From NCBI GenBank assembly GCA_025210375.1, contig JAOASB010000022.1:1-64000 (forward strand): DNA of 64,000 bases, written 5' to 3'. This stretch comes from Maledivibacter sp. GTDB lineage: Bacteria > Bacillota > Clostridia > Peptostreptococcales > Caminicellaceae. Below the pieces are notes generated by a model, which was not told where the DNA came from, did not search any database, and saw nothing but the letters and a program-made list of their open reading frames with translations. A program made the translations under genes and the position numbers. Of this stretch, positions 42,128 through 52,366 are shown in pieces (the stretch's first letter is position 1; each line of letters begins with the position of its first letter).

Positions 42128-43114
42128 TTGTCAGATGTCCTTTCACAAAGTGAAATAGATGATCTGCTTCAAGCATTAAGTACAGGGGAAGTTGATGTCC
42201 AAGAATTCAAAGATGATACAAAGGAAAAAAAGATAAAGAAGTACGATTTTAGAAGACCTGATAAATTTGCCAAGGATCAATTACGTACACTTCAAATTAT
42301 TCATGAAAATTTTGCTAGACTTTTAAATACTTTTTTATCTGGTTATCTTAGAACATTGATTACAATAGATGTTCTTTCAGTTGAACAGTTAACTTATCAT
42401 GAATTCAGCAACTCCATATCGGACCCCGCAGTACTTGGAATAATTAATTTTGAGCCATTAAATGGACAGATAATAATGGATGTTTCTACAGATATTGCTT
42501 TTACCATGATCGAAAGAGTTTTAGGAGGGAATGGACGCCTACTTAAAGAAACCCGTGGCTTTACTGAGATCGAGGTAACTCTCTTAAAGAGGGTTCTTAT
42601 AAAAATCAACAAACTCATAGTTGAATCCTGGGAAAATATTATTGGTTTGAATCCTTCTTTGGAAAAAATAGAAACAAACTCTCAATTCGCTCAGATTGTA
42701 TCTCCGAATGAGATAATAGCTTTAGTTACTTTGAATATAAAAATCGGAGAGGTAGAAGGAATGTTAAATATGTGTATTCCCTATTATGTCCTTGAACCAA
42801 TAATTCCAAAATTAAGTACTAGACTTTGGTTTTCAAACAATAATAAGGATATTACAGATGAAGAAAAGGATGCTATAAAGCTTGGATTAGAAAAAACATA
42901 TGTAAATGTTAGAGCAATTATAGGTAATGCAAGTATTACTGTAAGTGATTTCCTAAATTTACAGCCAGGAGATGTCATTCAATTGGATAGGAAAATATAT
43001 GAAGATATAGAGGTTGTAGTAGGAAAACAACATAAATTTACTGCCAAGCCTGGGATCAAAAAGAAGAAGGTTGCTATAAAAATTAGTGACTTCAAAGAGG
43101 AGGGAGATGACTAG
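42128..43114 (+). CDS. fliM: Flagellar motor switch protein FliM
   Basis: A 328-residue C-ring protein, TTG start after GGGGGTGA. The N-terminal peptide MSDVLSQSEIDDLLQAL is the CheY-P binding motif. The middle domain has IIHENFARLLNTFLSGYLRT and MIERVLGGNGRLLKETRGFTEIE, and the C-terminal SpoA domain (about 255-328, with SDFLNLQPGDVIQLDRKIYE) pairs with FliY. It controls rotation sense. Confidence 0.97.
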   Translation: MSDVLSQSEIDDLLQALSTGEVDVQEFKDDTKEKKIKKYDFRRPDKFAKDQLRTLQIIHENFARLLNTFLSGYLRTLITIDVLSVEQLTYHEFSNSISDPAVLGIINFEPLNGQIIMDVSTDIAFTMIERVLGGNGRLLKETRGFTEIEVTLLKRVLIKINKLIVESWENIIGLNPSLEKIETNSQFAQIVSPNEIIALVTLNIKIGEVEGMLNMCIPYYVLEPIIPKLSTRLWFSNNNKDITDEEKDAIKLGLEKTYVNVRAIIGNASITVSDFLNLQPGDVIQLDRKIYEDIEVVVGKQHKFTAKPGIKKKKVAIKISDFKEEGDD

Positions 43115-44269
43115 ATGGCTGATATGCTTTCTCAAGAAGAAATAGATGCTTTACTGAAGGGAACTACTTCTGATATTGAAGAAGGAAATGCATTAACTGA
43201 TGATGAGAAAGATGCTTTAGGTGAAATAGGTAATATTAGCATGGGAACATCTGCCACTACTTTATTTACACTGTTAGGGCAAAAAGTCACTATTACCACG
43301 CCAAAAGTCTCTATAACATCCTTGGATGAATTATCTGGTGAATATGATATACCATGTGTAGCTGTCATGATAAAGTATAGAGAAGGGATTGAAGGTTTCA
43401 ACCTACTGATATTAAATGAGGAAGATGTAAAAATAATTACTGATCTGATGATGGGAGGCGATGGACAAAACGTTTCTCAAGATCTTACGGATATTCACTT
43501 AAGTGCCATTGGAGAAGCTATGAACCAAATGATTGGTTCTTCGTGTACATCTCTTTCCGAAATATTTAGCAAGAAGATTGATATTCTTCCACCAAATGCC
43601 TTTTCCGTTGATTTACCCAATAAGAAGTATGATAATTTGGGAATCGACAGCAGTCAAAAAATTGTTAGAATTGCCTTTAGAATGACTGTAGGAGATTTGA
43701 TTGATAGTGAAATAATGCAGATTATTCCCATAGAATTTGCGAAAAAATTAGTGGCCCCTTTATTAAGTGGTAATACTGACCCTAGTCCAGAGCAATATGA
43801 TATGGGTGAATTATCAGATACTAGGGTAGAAGAAAGTCCTCAGGCGGTTAATATACCTAATCAGAATACTGTCAAGCAGCCTAGATCTAATAATGTGAAA
43901 ACAAATGCAAATGTTAATCCTAGAATTGAAAAAAATGCTCATAATAATCCAGTGAATGTACAACCCTTGCAATTTGAAAGTTTTGATGATGAAGGCCAAG
44001 GATATAATGCTTATAGTGATATAGAGCTTATAAAGGATGTACCTTTAGGTATTACCGTTGAATTAGGAAGAACAACTAAGCAAATAAGCGAAATCCTTGA
44101 TTTTGGACCTGGAACTGTTATAGAATTAGATAGACTTGTGGGTGAGCCATTAGATATATTTGTTAATGGCAAACAGATTGCAAAAGGCGAGGTAGTAGTG
44201 GTTGACGAAAACTATGGTATTAGAGTTACAGATATTATTAATCCACAAAGACGTATAAATAATTTCTAG
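43115..44269 (+). CDS. fliY: Flagellar switch phosphatase FliY (FliN-type)
   Basis: A 384-residue FliY, one codon boundary after fliM (stop and ATG adjoin). The N-terminus MADMLSQEEIDALLKG repeats the CheY-P binding motif; residues about 35-215 are a CheC-type phosphatase domain with two E..N motifs (GEIGNISMGTSATTL and AIGEAMNQMIGSSCTS); an N/P-rich linker (about 225-285) leads to the SpoA (FliN) domain (about 300-384, LGRTTKQISEILDFGPGTVI). It dephosphorylates CheY-P at the rotor and builds the C-ring. No separate fliN is present, as in other Firmicutes. Confidence 0.96.
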   Translation: MADMLSQEEIDALLKGTTSDIEEGNALTDDEKDALGEIGNISMGTSATTLFTLLGQKVTITTPKVSITSLDELSGEYDIPCVAVMIKYREGIEGFNLLILNEEDVKIITDLMMGGDGQNVSQDLTDIHLSAIGEAMNQMIGSSCTSLSEIFSKKIDILPPNAFSVDLPNKKYDNLGIDSSQKIVRIAFRMTVGDLIDSEIMQIIPIEFAKKLVAPLLSGNTDPSPEQYDMGELSDTRVEESPQAVNIPNQNTVKQPRSNNVKTNANVNPRIEKNAHNNPVNVQPLQFESFDDEGQGYNAYSDIELIKDVPLGITVELGRTTKQISEILDFGPGTVIELDRLVGEPLDIFVNGKQIAKGEVVVVDENYGIRVTDIINPQRRINNF

Positions 44270-44291
44270 TTAATTTAAAGGAGGAAATATT

Positions 44292-44654
44292 ATGGCAAAT
44301 GGAATTTTAATAGTTGATGATGCAGCATTTATGAGAATGATGATTAGAGATGTTCTAAGTAAAAATGGCTATGAAATTTTAGGAGAAGCTGAAAATGGAC
44401 AAAAGGCAATAGAAAAATTTAAGGAGTTAAATCCAGACCTAGTGATTATGGATATAACTATGCCAGAAGTAGATGGGATTCAAGCAGTTAAAGAAATTAA
44501 GAAAATATCACCTGATGCAAAGGTAGTTATGTGTTCTGCTATGGGACAACAGGCTATGGTTATAGAAGCAATCCAAGCAGGTGCCCGTGATTTTATCGTG
44601 AAGCCTTTCCAAGCTGATAGAGTTATTGAAGCTGTTAAGAAGGTTATTGGATAA
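44292..44654 (+). CDS. cheY: Chemotaxis response regulator CheY
   Basis: A 120-residue single-domain receiver. The acidic pair is Asp9-Asp10 (LIVDDAAFMR), the phosphorylation site is Asp54 (VIMDITMPEVDG), with Ser/Thr in CSAMGQ and Lys in FIVKPFQ. The SD is AAAGGAGG. It carries the signal from CheA to FliM/FliY at the motor and lies between fliY and fliO as in Bacillus. Confidence 0.97.
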   Translation: MANGILIVDDAAFMRMMIRDVLSKNGYEILGEAENGQKAIEKFKELNPDLVIMDITMPEVDGIQAVKEIKKISPDAKVVMCSAMGQQAMVIEAIQAGARDFIVKPFQADRVIEAVKKVIG

Positions 44655-44677
44655 GGGAAGGGAGAAGTTTTGTATAA

Positions 44678-45001
44678 ATGACAAGCTACTATCCAATTAT
44701 TGTTTTAATTGCATCGATCTTTATAATAATACTGGCCTTTTTCACGACCAAGTTGGTTTCTGGGGGGCTTAGTATTCAAAATTCAAGTAGGAACATTAGG
44801 TATATTGATAAATTGCCATTAGGAGTTGATAAATCCCTTGTTCTAATTGAATTAGATAAACATTTTTATCTTATGTATGTAAGTAAAACTGGAGCGCAGC
44901 TAATTGATAAATTAGATTCTTTAGAGATAAAAGAAACCAAAACTAAAAATATGTCATTCAGTGATGTACTCTCCAGTTTTAAGAATTTCAAAGACAGGTA
45001 A
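44678..45001 (+). CDS. fliO: Flagellar export protein FliO
   Basis: A 107-residue membrane protein. One helix (about residues 6-27, IIVLIASIFIIILAFFTTKL) is followed by the short FliO cytoplasmic domain with IRYIDKLPLGVDKSLVLIEL and YLMYVSKTGAQLIDKLD. AAGGGAGAAG lies about 14 bp before the ATG, a longer spacing than elsewhere in the operon. It helps assemble the FliP pore. Its end is close to fliP. Confidence 0.9.
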   Translation: MTSYYPIIVLIASIFIIILAFFTTKLVSGGLSIQNSSRNIRYIDKLPLGVDKSLVLIELDKHFYLMYVSKTGAQLIDKLDSLEIKETKTKNMSFSDVLSSFKNFKDR

Positions 45002-45011
45002 GGATGAAAAA

Positions 45012-45794
45012 ATGAATAAAATATCGAAATATTTTATTATCACATTAATGGCAGTAATTATAATAAGCATCTTTTGTATTAATGGGGTTATTAATACTGC
45101 TTATGCGGAGCCGGAATTTCCGATTCCCAAGCTTAGTCTTAATATAGATGAAGCCGAGAATCCAAAGGAAGTAGCATCAAGTATAGAAATACTTGTTTTA
45201 CTTACAATTTTAACTATAGCTCCATCTATTTTAATAATGACTACTAGTTTTACTAGGATAATAATTATCTTATCCTTTTTAAGAAAAGCGCTATCTACTC
45301 AAACGACTCCACCAAACCAAGTATTGGTTGGACTAGCTCTTTTTTTAACGTTTTTTATTATGGCACCGACCTTTGATGCTATTAATGAAAACGCCATTAA
45401 ACCCTATACTAATGGTGAAATATCCTTTGAAGAAGCTACGGATAATGCTGTAAAGCCATTAAGAAAATTTATGTTCAAGCAAACGAGACAAAAGGATTTA
45501 GCTTTATTTCTAAATATCATTGGGGAAGAAGTTCCAAAAAGTATAGATGATATACCTACAAAAGCATTAATACCAGCCTTTATAATAAGTGAATTAAAAA
45601 CTGGTTTTTCCGTAGGATTCCTGTTGTTTATACCTTTTATTGTAGTTGATATGGTAGTTGCTAGTACTCTTATGTCAATGGGCATGATGATGCTGCCGCC
45701 GGTTATGATTTCTTTACCATTTAAGATATTGCTTTTTATCATGATAGATGGTTGGAATTTAATTATAAAGCATATTTTGCTGGGCTTTAATTAG
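45012..45794 (+). CDS. fliP: Flagellar export gate protein FliP
   Basis: A 260-residue gate protein. The start is ATG 45012 after AAGGATG; an upstream in-frame ATG at 44961 lies inside fliO. A cleavable signal sequence (about residues 1-33, ending AYAEP) precedes four membrane segments. Motifs: LTILTIAPSILIMTTSFTRI, FLRKALSTQTTPPNQVLVGL and PALIPAFIISELKTGFSVGF-type (here KALIPAFIISELKTGFSVGF). It forms the type III export pore with FliQ and FliR. Confidence 0.96.
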   Translation: MNKISKYFIITLMAVIIISIFCINGVINTAYAEPEFPIPKLSLNIDEAENPKEVASSIEILVLLTILTIAPSILIMTTSFTRIIIILSFLRKALSTQTTPPNQVLVGLALFLTFFIMAPTFDAINENAIKPYTNGEISFEEATDNAVKPLRKFMFKQTRQKDLALFLNIIGEEVPKSIDDIPTKALIPAFIISELKTGFSVGFLLFIPFIVVDMVVASTLMSMGMMMLPPVMISLPFKILLFIMIDGWNLIIKHILLGFN

Positions 45795-45807
45795 GAGTGT
45801 TATGTAA

Positions 45808-46077
45808 ATGGATGAAGGATTAGTACTGGATTTATTCCAGCAGGCTTTGTATCACATTATTATTCTTGCGTCCCCTTTGTTATTGGCAGGATTATTTGTT
45901 GGCTTGGCTGTAAGCATCTTTCAGGCAACCACGCAAATACAAGAGGCTACTTTAGCCTTTGTACCCAAAATTTTAGCGGTATTTCTTACATTGGTTATGT
46001 TGGGACCTTGGCTGCTGAAAAAAATAACTGAATTTGCGACCTATGTTTTTTCTAATATAAATAATTTTGTTCAATGA
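45808..46077 (+). CDS. fliQ: Flagellar export gate protein FliQ
   Basis: An 89-residue protein with two membrane helices: about residues 15-38 (IIILASPLLLAGLFVGLAVS) and 53-74 (FVPKILAVFLTLVMLGPWLL), with FQATTQIQEATLAF between, a family hallmark. It packs around FliP in the export gate. The SD is TTAGGAGTG. Its TGA stop touches the inverted-repeat element at 46078. Confidence 0.97.
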   Translation: MDEGLVLDLFQQALYHIIILASPLLLAGLFVGLAVSIFQATTQIQEATLAFVPKILAVFLTLVMLGPWLLKKITEFATYVFSNINNFVQ

Positions 46078-46306
46078 GCAAATTGCATAATTACCTTCTG
46101 TGAAAGCTATCTACTATATATAGTTTTAGTATCTACGAAGGCGAACCGCCGAATATGCTATATCTTAAATAATTAAATTAAAGATGATATTCTCATATTA
46201 GACTTAGCCAAGTAAGAGTTATTAAATTACTTCGAATAAATAATTGCTGTAAAATTCATGGCAAATTGTAAAATTCACATAATCTAAATATGGTTATGCA
46301 ATTTGC
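46078..46306. repeat. Inverted-repeat element (MITE-like), copy 2
   Basis: 229 bp with perfect 13-bp ends, GCAAATTGCATAA (46078-46090) and TTATGCAATTTGC (46294-46306). It fills the whole fliQ-fliR gap up to 27 bp before fliR. The first 145 bp resemble copy 3 (AATTACCTTCT, CTATCTACTA, AAGTAAGAGTTAT). No ORF. It does not contain a clear terminator, so transcription can pass. Confidence 0.8.
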
Positions 46307-46333
46307 CCATTTAATTAGATTGGAAGAAAATAT

Positions 46334-47107
46334 ATGGATATAATGGAAAGGTCAATTATACTTTTTTTAGTTTTTTCAAGAGTTAGTGGCATTTTTTTAT
46401 TAACTCCTGTATTTGGTAGTAAAAATATTCCTAGAACTTTAAAAATAGGATTAGCGGGATTTTTAACCTATATAGCTCTTCCAATTGTTACGTTATCACC
46501 GGCTATACATATAATGAGTATTTATCAGCTGCTATATTATATGATATTTGAATTTTTTATTGGTCTTGTGTTTGGATTTATATCCCTTTTGATTCTTTCT
46601 TCAATATATATTGCTGGTACTATAATAGATAGGAATATTGGATTTTCCATGGTTAGTGTTATAAATCCCCAGGACGAGACTCAAATTCCCATTACATCTA
46701 ATTTGTTTTATGTAATGGCTATAATGGTATTTTTGATGACAGATTTACATCATATTTTAATAAAAGCTGTTTTGCATAGCTTTAAGGTCATACCTATTGG
46801 TTATGAAAATGTTAATCTCTTGTTTGTTGATAAAGTTATCGAAATAATGAGAACTGCTTTTGTTTTAGGATTTAAAATGGCGGCTCCAATAATGATAACT
46901 ATATTTGCCACTAACGTTCTACTAGGGGTTCTATCTAGAGCAATGCCGCAGATGAATGTTTTTGTTGTGGGTATGCCATTAAAGATTTTTATTGGACTTA
47001 TTACTATATTTATAATACTACCAATTTACTTTGAAATATTTGGAAATATTTTCGGCATCATGTTTGATTATATTAAGGAATTCATAAACAGTGCAGTAAA
47101 AGGATGA
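46334..47107 (+). CDS. fliR: Flagellar export gate protein FliR
   Basis: A 257-residue membrane protein with about six hydrophobic segments. Motifs: FSRVSGIFLLTPVFGSKNIP at the N-terminus, FEFFIGLVFGFISLLILSSI, and PQMNVFVVGMPLKIFIGLI near the C-terminus, all typical of FliR. It forms the export gate core with FliP and FliQ. The ribosome binding site is poor (TGGAAGAAAA), perhaps because the upstream DNA has been replaced by the inverted-repeat element; all other genes here have stronger sites. Confidence 0.96.
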   Translation: MDIMERSIILFLVFSRVSGIFLLTPVFGSKNIPRTLKIGLAGFLTYIALPIVTLSPAIHIMSIYQLLYYMIFEFFIGLVFGFISLLILSSIYIAGTIIDRNIGFSMVSVINPQDETQIPITSNLFYVMAIMVFLMTDLHHILIKAVLHSFKVIPIGYENVNLLFVDKVIEIMRTAFVLGFKMAAPIMITIFATNVLLGVLSRAMPQMNVFVVGMPLKIFIGLITIFIILPIYFEIFGNIFGIMFDYIKEFINSAVKG

Positions 47108-47111
47108 TGAA

Positions 47112-48197
47112 ATGCAAAAACTTAAAATAAATTTGCAGCTTTTCACTGGTGAAAAAACTGAAAAGGCGACGCCAAAGCGTAGAAGAGAAGCAAGAGAGAA
47201 GGGGCAAGTTCTTCAAAGTAAGGAAATAAATTCGGCATTGGTACTGCTTGCTGTTTTTTTATCCATGAACTTGTTTAAGAAGTACTGGTATTTAGAGTTC
47301 TATAAATTCTATCACAAGGTTTTAGCTTATTCAAGTGATATAAACTCCATTTATACCTATAAAAATATAACTAAGTTTTTAAGTGAGACTTTATTTTTTA
47401 TTTTAAAACTGTCTTTGCCTTTATTACTTATTTCATTGGCAGTTGGACTGATATGTAATTATATGCAGGTAGGTTTTCTTTTCACTACAAAAACCCTTAC
47501 TATGAAGCTTAGTAAGCTTAATCCCATAAGCGGATTAAAAAGAATGTTTTCAATGAAGTCCATTGTAGAGTTATTAAAATCTCTTTTCAAGACATTTGTA
47601 CTTATATATGTGACTTCTAGCTATTTACTTAAAGAATATAATAATATATTAAATGTATTTGACATGAATATAGAACAAACCGTTGAATATGCCTGGAGTT
47701 TGGTTTTGAATATCGTTATTAGATCAGCATTGGTTTTATTGGTTTTAGCAATCATTGATTACTATTATAAAAAATGGGAGCATGAAAAAGGGCTGAAAAT
47801 GTCCAAACAAGAAATAAAGGAAGAGTATAAACAAACAGAAGGGGATCCGAAAATCAAGTCAAAAATAAAGGAAAAACAACGTCAAATAGCTATGCAAAGA
47901 ATGATGCAGGATGTCCCTAAGGCAGATGTAGTTATAACAAATCCAACCCATTTTGCCGTTGCCTTAGCATATAATGACGATTCTCAGGAAGCACCAAGGG
48001 TTATAGCAAAGGGACAGGATTTAATAGCTCAAAATATTAAGAGAATAGCAAAAGAAAATGATATTCCCCTTTTTGAAAATAAACCCCTTGCCAGAAAGCT
48101 TTTTGCCACAGTAGATATTGGAGAGTTTATACCTCCGGACTTATATCACGCTGTTGCAGAAGTATTGGCATACATTTATAGTTTGAAAAATCAATAA
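47112..48197 (+). CDS. flhB: Flagellar export switch protein FlhB
   Basis: A 361-residue export apparatus protein. The cytoplasmic N-terminus carries GEKTEKATPKRRREAREKG, followed by four membrane helices (about residues 40-215). The autocleavage site NPTH is at 277-280 (VVITNPTHFAVAL), and the C-terminal domain ends before residue 361. FliK causes FlhB to switch from hook to filament export. ATG follows AAAGGATGATGA; 4 bp after fliR. Confidence 0.97.
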   Translation: MQKLKINLQLFTGEKTEKATPKRRREAREKGQVLQSKEINSALVLLAVFLSMNLFKKYWYLEFYKFYHKVLAYSSDINSIYTYKNITKFLSETLFFILKLSLPLLLISLAVGLICNYMQVGFLFTTKTLTMKLSKLNPISGLKRMFSMKSIVELLKSLFKTFVLIYVTSSYLLKEYNNILNVFDMNIEQTVEYAWSLVLNIVIRSALVLLVLAIIDYYYKKWEHEKGLKMSKQEIKEEYKQTEGDPKIKSKIKEKQRQIAMQRMMQDVPKADVVITNPTHFAVALAYNDDSQEAPRVIAKGQDLIAQNIKRIAKENDIPLFENKPLARKLFATVDIGEFIPPDLYHAVAEVLAYIYSLKNQ

Positions 48198-48282
48198 TCG
48201 TATAAAATGTACGATATATTTTTAAATATTAAATTATCTTAGATAGTGAAATATACTAAGTGCTATATTAGGAGGAACTTAG

Positions 48283-50310
48283 ATGAAATTTGGCGATATT
48301 ATTGTTGCCTTAGCTATAATAGCCATTGTAATAATAATTATAATACCTGTCCCACTAGTAGTATTGGATCTATTATTGAGTATAAATATTTCTCTTGGAC
48401 TGTTAATATTACTAATTTCCATATATAATAAGGAACCACTACAATTTTCAGTGTTTCCATCATTACTGCTTATAACCACACTTTTTAGGTTATCCTTAAA
48501 TATATCTACAACTAGATATATTTTAAAGGATGGAAATGCGGGTAATGTAATTGAAGCCTTTGGTAATTTTGTTATAGGTGGTAACGCAATAGTAGGTTTC
48601 ATTATATTTATGATCATAATAATTATTCAATTTTTAGTTATTACAAAGGGGTCAGAGAGGGTTTCCGAAGTAGCTGCTCGTTTCACCTTAGACGCCATGC
48701 CAGGTAAGCAAATGGCTATTGATGCAGACTTAAATTCCGGATTGATCACAGAAAGTGAAGCTAGGGAACGTAGGACTCGAGTTCAAAAAGAAGCTGATTT
48801 TTATGGAGCTATGGATGGAGCAAGTAAATTTGTTAAGAATGATGCAATAGCGGGTATTATTATAACAATTATAAATATTGTTGCAGGATTTATAATTGGT
48901 TCGTTTATGAATGGCATGGAGATATCCGAGGCAATACAGAGATACACTCTACTAACCGTTGGTGATGGTCTTGTTAGCCAGATTCCAGCCCTTCTGATTT
49001 CAACGGGAACAGGTATTGTTGTTACTAGAGCTGCCTCTGACTCTGATTTAGGGAATGATTTGCTACAGCAGCTATTTAGACAGCCAAAGATAATGTTCAT
49101 TATAGCGGGGGTTCTATTTGTATTAGGTATTACACCCCTTCCCAACACTCCCTATTTCATGTTGTCAGCAGCCTTTGTATATCTAGGCTATATATTACGT
49201 AGTGAAATTATCAAGAGTGAAAGCGTAGAATTAGAGGAAGTAGAGGAAGCAGAGGTTGAAGAAATAAGAAAACCAGAAAACATTATACCATTGTTGCAGG
49301 TTGATCCTATAGAATTAGAATTTGGTTATGGAATCATACCTTTAGCTGATCCAAATCAAGGTGGTGATTTGTTCGATAGATTAGTTATGATAAGAAGACA
49401 AATTGCATTGGAATTAGGTATGGTTGTACCGATGATTAGACTTAGGGATAATATACAATTAGATGCCAATAAATATCTAATTAAAATAAAAGGAACTGAG
49501 GTATCAGAGGGAAGTATAATGTTCAATCATTATCTTGCCATGAATCCCGGTAATGTTGAAGGTAATATTGATGGAATTGATACTATAGAACCGGCCTTTG
49601 GATTGCCTGCTAAATGGGTAACCGACAATAATAGAGAAAAGGCTGAAATTCTAGGATATACGGTGGTAGATCCATCATCGATAATATCAACTCATTTAAC
49701 TGAGATCATAAAGAAATATGCCTATGAATTACTGGGTAGACAAGAGGTTAAAACCCTTATTGATAATGTTAAGGAAAGTCAATCAGCCTTGGTTGATGAA
49801 CTGGTACCAAAGCTCATGTCATATGGAGAAATACAAAAAGTTTTATCTAATCTATTGAGGGAAAAGGTATCTATTAGAGATTTAGTTACAATATTAGAAA
49901 CCCTTGCTGATTATTGTCTAATAACAAAGGATGCAAACATGTTGTCCGAGTATGTTAGACAAGCACTGGGTAGGACTATAACTAAACAATATATACCCGA
50001 TAAAGGAGCTAAAGTTGTTATGCTGGAACCTGATGTTGAGAAATTGATCATGGAATCAATTAAACAATCGGAACACGGTTCATATCTATCCTTAGAGCCT
50101 AGTGTCACACAGGTAATATTGAATAATCTTTCTATAGAAATTCAAAAGCTGGTATCCATAGGAGAACAGCCTATAGTAATAACTGCACCCATAGTAAGGT
50201 ATTATTTTAAAAGCTTGACTGAGCAGATTATTCCTGATTTAATTGTTTTATCTTATAATGAATTAGATTCTGATGTTGATATTCAGTCTATAGGGACGGT
50301 GAAAATATAG
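48283..50310 (+). CDS. flhA: Flagellar export protein FlhA
   Basis: A 675-residue export gate protein. Eight membrane segments fill residues 1-310, with the conserved FHIPEP-type loop seen as [24 protein letters not shown] and [19 protein letters not shown]. The cytoplasmic half (about 330-675) receives chaperone-substrate complexes. The SD is AGGAGGAA. 85 bp separate it from flhB, with no promoter recognised. Confidence 0.98.
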   Translation: MKFGDIIVALAIIAIVIIIIIPVPLVVLDLLLSINISLGLLILLISIYNKEPLQFSVFPSLLLITTLFRLSLNISTTRYILKDGNAGNVIEAFGNFVIGGNAIVGFIIFMIIIIIQFLVITKGSERVSEVAARFTLDAMPGKQMAIDADLNSGLITESEARERRTRVQKEADFYGAMDGASKFVKNDAIAGIIITIINIVAGFIIGSFMNGMEISEAIQRYTLLTVGDGLVSQIPALLISTGTGIVVTRAASDSDLGNDLLQQLFRQPKIMFIIAGVLFVLGITPLPNTPYFMLSAAFVYLGYILRSEIIKSESVELEEVEEAEVEEIRKPENIIPLLQVDPIELEFGYGIIPLADPNQGGDLFDRLVMIRRQIALELGMVVPMIRLRDNIQLDANKYLIKIKGTEVSEGSIMFNHYLAMNPGNVEGNIDGIDTIEPAFGLPAKWVTDNNREKAEILGYTVVDPSSIISTHLTEIIKKYAYELLGRQEVKTLIDNVKESQSALVDELVPKLMSYGEIQKVLSNLLREKVSIRDLVTILETLADYCLITKDANMLSEYVRQALGRTITKQYIPDKGAKVVMLEPDVEKLIMESIKQSEHGSYLSLEPSVTQVILNNLSIEIQKLVSIGEQPIVITAPIVRYYFKSLTEQIIPDLIVLSYNELDSDVDIQSIGTVKI

Positions 50311-51450
50311 ATGAAAGTTAAGAGATATTTAGCTAAGGATGTACAAGAAGCTATGATAAAAGTAAAAAATGAATTAGGAAGAGATGCTATTATTCTTCAT
50401 ACAAGGAAGATTAAAGAACGAGGTTTGAAAGGATTATTTAAGAAGCCCTTGGTAGAAGTGGTAGCTGCTATAGATTCCAGCAGAAAAGAGGATATAAAAC
50501 CCGAATATTCTCCAAGTAGAAATCAAGTAAAACAGAATATAATTTCCAGGAATGAAGTTGAAAATGAAAGTTTAATAGATATAAACAATATGAATGAAGA
50601 TATAAACTCAATTAAATCCATGCTTTCAACGGTACTTGGCAAAATGCAGGATGAGCCTTCAAAGGAAAACAATAGTATCCTTAGCAAGTATGAAAAAATC
50701 TTTGAGGAAAAAGGTGTGATAAAGCCAGTTACCGATAAAATTTTATCTATTGTTAAAAGGCAGATAAGTATATCAAATGGAAATGAGCAATCTATTAAAA
50801 ATGCTTTAAAAATAATTTTAAAGGACTATCTGGGAACACCATATGCCATGGAGAACAAATTAGGCAAACAGAATGTAGTATTATTTGCGGGGCCAACGGG
50901 TGTTGGAAAGACTACAACCCTTGCAAAGCTTGCAGCAAAACAAACTATAATAAACAAGCGTTCTGTTGCATTTATTACTGCTGATACATATAGGATTGCT
51001 GCTGTTGACCAGCTAAGAACCTATAGTGAGATTTTAGATGTTCCTTTAACTGTTATTTATGAACCAAGTGAAGTAAAGGATGCCATCGAAAAGTATTCAG
51101 ATAAAGATTATATTTTCATTGATACCGCTGGAAGAAATCATAAAAATAAGGAATTGTTAACGGAATTAAAAAGTCTTATAGACTATGTTGAATCGCCGGA
51201 TATATTTCTTCTTTTGAGTTTGACTACTTCCTATGATAACATTGAAGATATAGTAAAATCATATGAATTTTTAGAGGATTACAGCTTGATATTTACTAAA
51301 GCAGATGAGTCGTCAAGCTTAGGTAATATTCTTAATGCAAAATTTCTTACTTCTAAGCCCTTATCATATTTAACCATTGGACAAAGTGTTCCCGATGATA
51401 TTGAAATTGTTGATATGGAAAATCTTGTCAATACGTTTGTAGGTGATTAA
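50311..51450 (+). CDS. flhF: Flagellar SRP-like GTPase FlhF
   Basis: A 379-residue SRP-family GTPase, directly after flhA. Residues 1-60 form the B domain start (AKDVQEAMIKVKNELGRDAIILHT), the N/G domains begin near 140, and the G1 loop is LFAGPTGVGKTTTLAKLAAK. Other G motifs are ITADTYRIAAVDQLRTY and FIDTAGRNHKN. It directs flagellar placement with FlhG. It lies just before flhG, the stop overlapping the SD of that gene. Confidence 0.96.
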   Translation: MKVKRYLAKDVQEAMIKVKNELGRDAIILHTRKIKERGLKGLFKKPLVEVVAAIDSSRKEDIKPEYSPSRNQVKQNIISRNEVENESLIDINNMNEDINSIKSMLSTVLGKMQDEPSKENNSILSKYEKIFEEKGVIKPVTDKILSIVKRQISISNGNEQSIKNALKIILKDYLGTPYAMENKLGKQNVVLFAGPTGVGKTTTLAKLAAKQTIINKRSVAFITADTYRIAAVDQLRTYSEILDVPLTVIYEPSEVKDAIEKYSDKDYIFIDTAGRNHKNKELLTELKSLIDYVESPDIFLLLSLTTSYDNIEDIVKSYEFLEDYSLIFTKADESSSLGNILNAKFLTSKPLSYLTIGQSVPDDIEIVDMENLVNTFVGD

Positions 51451-51451
51451 T

Positions 51452-52339
51452 ATGAATGATCAAGCCACTAACTTAAGAGAACTCATAAGCAGCTTTAGAC
51501 AAAATAATAATAAGATAATTAAAATGAACCAAAAGCCGGAGACTGGTGCAAGGGTACTTGCTGTGACCAGTGGTAAAGGTGGAGTAGGAAAAACTAATTT
51601 TACTATTAATTTAGGTATTGCACTCAGTAAAAAAAATAAAAAAGTTACCATAATAGATGCAGATTTAGGACTTGGCAATGTGGATGTTGTCTTAGGTATG
51701 GTTCCAAGGTTTACTTTGGCTAATGTAATGAGAGGAGAAGCCAGTATACTTGATATAATTAATAAGGGGCCTAATGGGATCAATATCATATCAGGAGGTT
51801 CAGGAATAAATGATTTAATTGATTTGTCTAGGGAAGAGATCGATAATCTAATATCTAACTTTTATTTACTTAATGAGATTTCCGACTATATATTAATAGA
51901 TACGGGGGCTGGCATAAATAGTTCTGTTGTATCTTTTATAGAAGCATCCGATGAGGTTGTTATAGTTATAACTCCCGAGCCTACTTCTATCACAGATGCA
52001 TATGCACTAATTAAAAATATCAGAAGAAGTAATAAATCCGTTAAATTGATGGTCAATCGCATCGAGTCAAGTAAAGAAGGCTATGAGGTGTATAATAAGA
52101 TAAACTCAGCTACTAAAAGATTTTTAGATTTTGAGGTAGAAAACCTAGGCTTTATATATGAAGATTCAGCCGTAAGGAAATCAGTTAGAGAACAAAAACC
52201 CTTTATCCTAAAGTTTCCTAATTCTGTTGCGAGTAAGGGAATTGATCTTATAGCATATAATCTGATTAATAAGAAAAATGAGGTAAAAAATGTAAATAGC
52301 TTTAAGCGTTTTGTTAATAATCTATTCAATAAAATTTAG
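51452..52339 (+). CDS. flhG: MinD-like ATPase FlhG (YlxH)
   Basis: A 295-residue MinD/ParA-type ATPase. ATG 51452 follows AGGTGATTA; an in-frame GTG at 51443 would sit in flhF. The N-terminal DQATNLRELISSFR-type segment is the FlhF-activating helix. Deviant Walker A is SGKGGVGKTNFTIN, and DADLGLGNVDVVLG follows. It stimulates FlhF GTPase activity and controls flagellar number. A C-terminal amphipathic stretch (FKRFVNNLFNKI) may bind the membrane. Confidence 0.96.
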   Translation: MNDQATNLRELISSFRQNNNKIIKMNQKPETGARVLAVTSGKGGVGKTNFTINLGIALSKKNKKVTIIDADLGLGNVDVVLGMVPRFTLANVMRGEASILDIINKGPNGINIISGGSGINDLIDLSREEIDNLISNFYLLNEISDYILIDTGAGINSSVVSFIEASDEVVIVITPEPTSITDAYALIKNIRRSNKSVKLMVNRIESSKEGYEVYNKINSATKRFLDFEVENLGFIYEDSAVRKSVREQKPFILKFPNSVASKGIDLIAYNLINKKNEVKNVNSFKRFVNNLFNKI

Positions 52340-52366
52340 TTTTACAGAAATTAAGGAGGACTTCTT

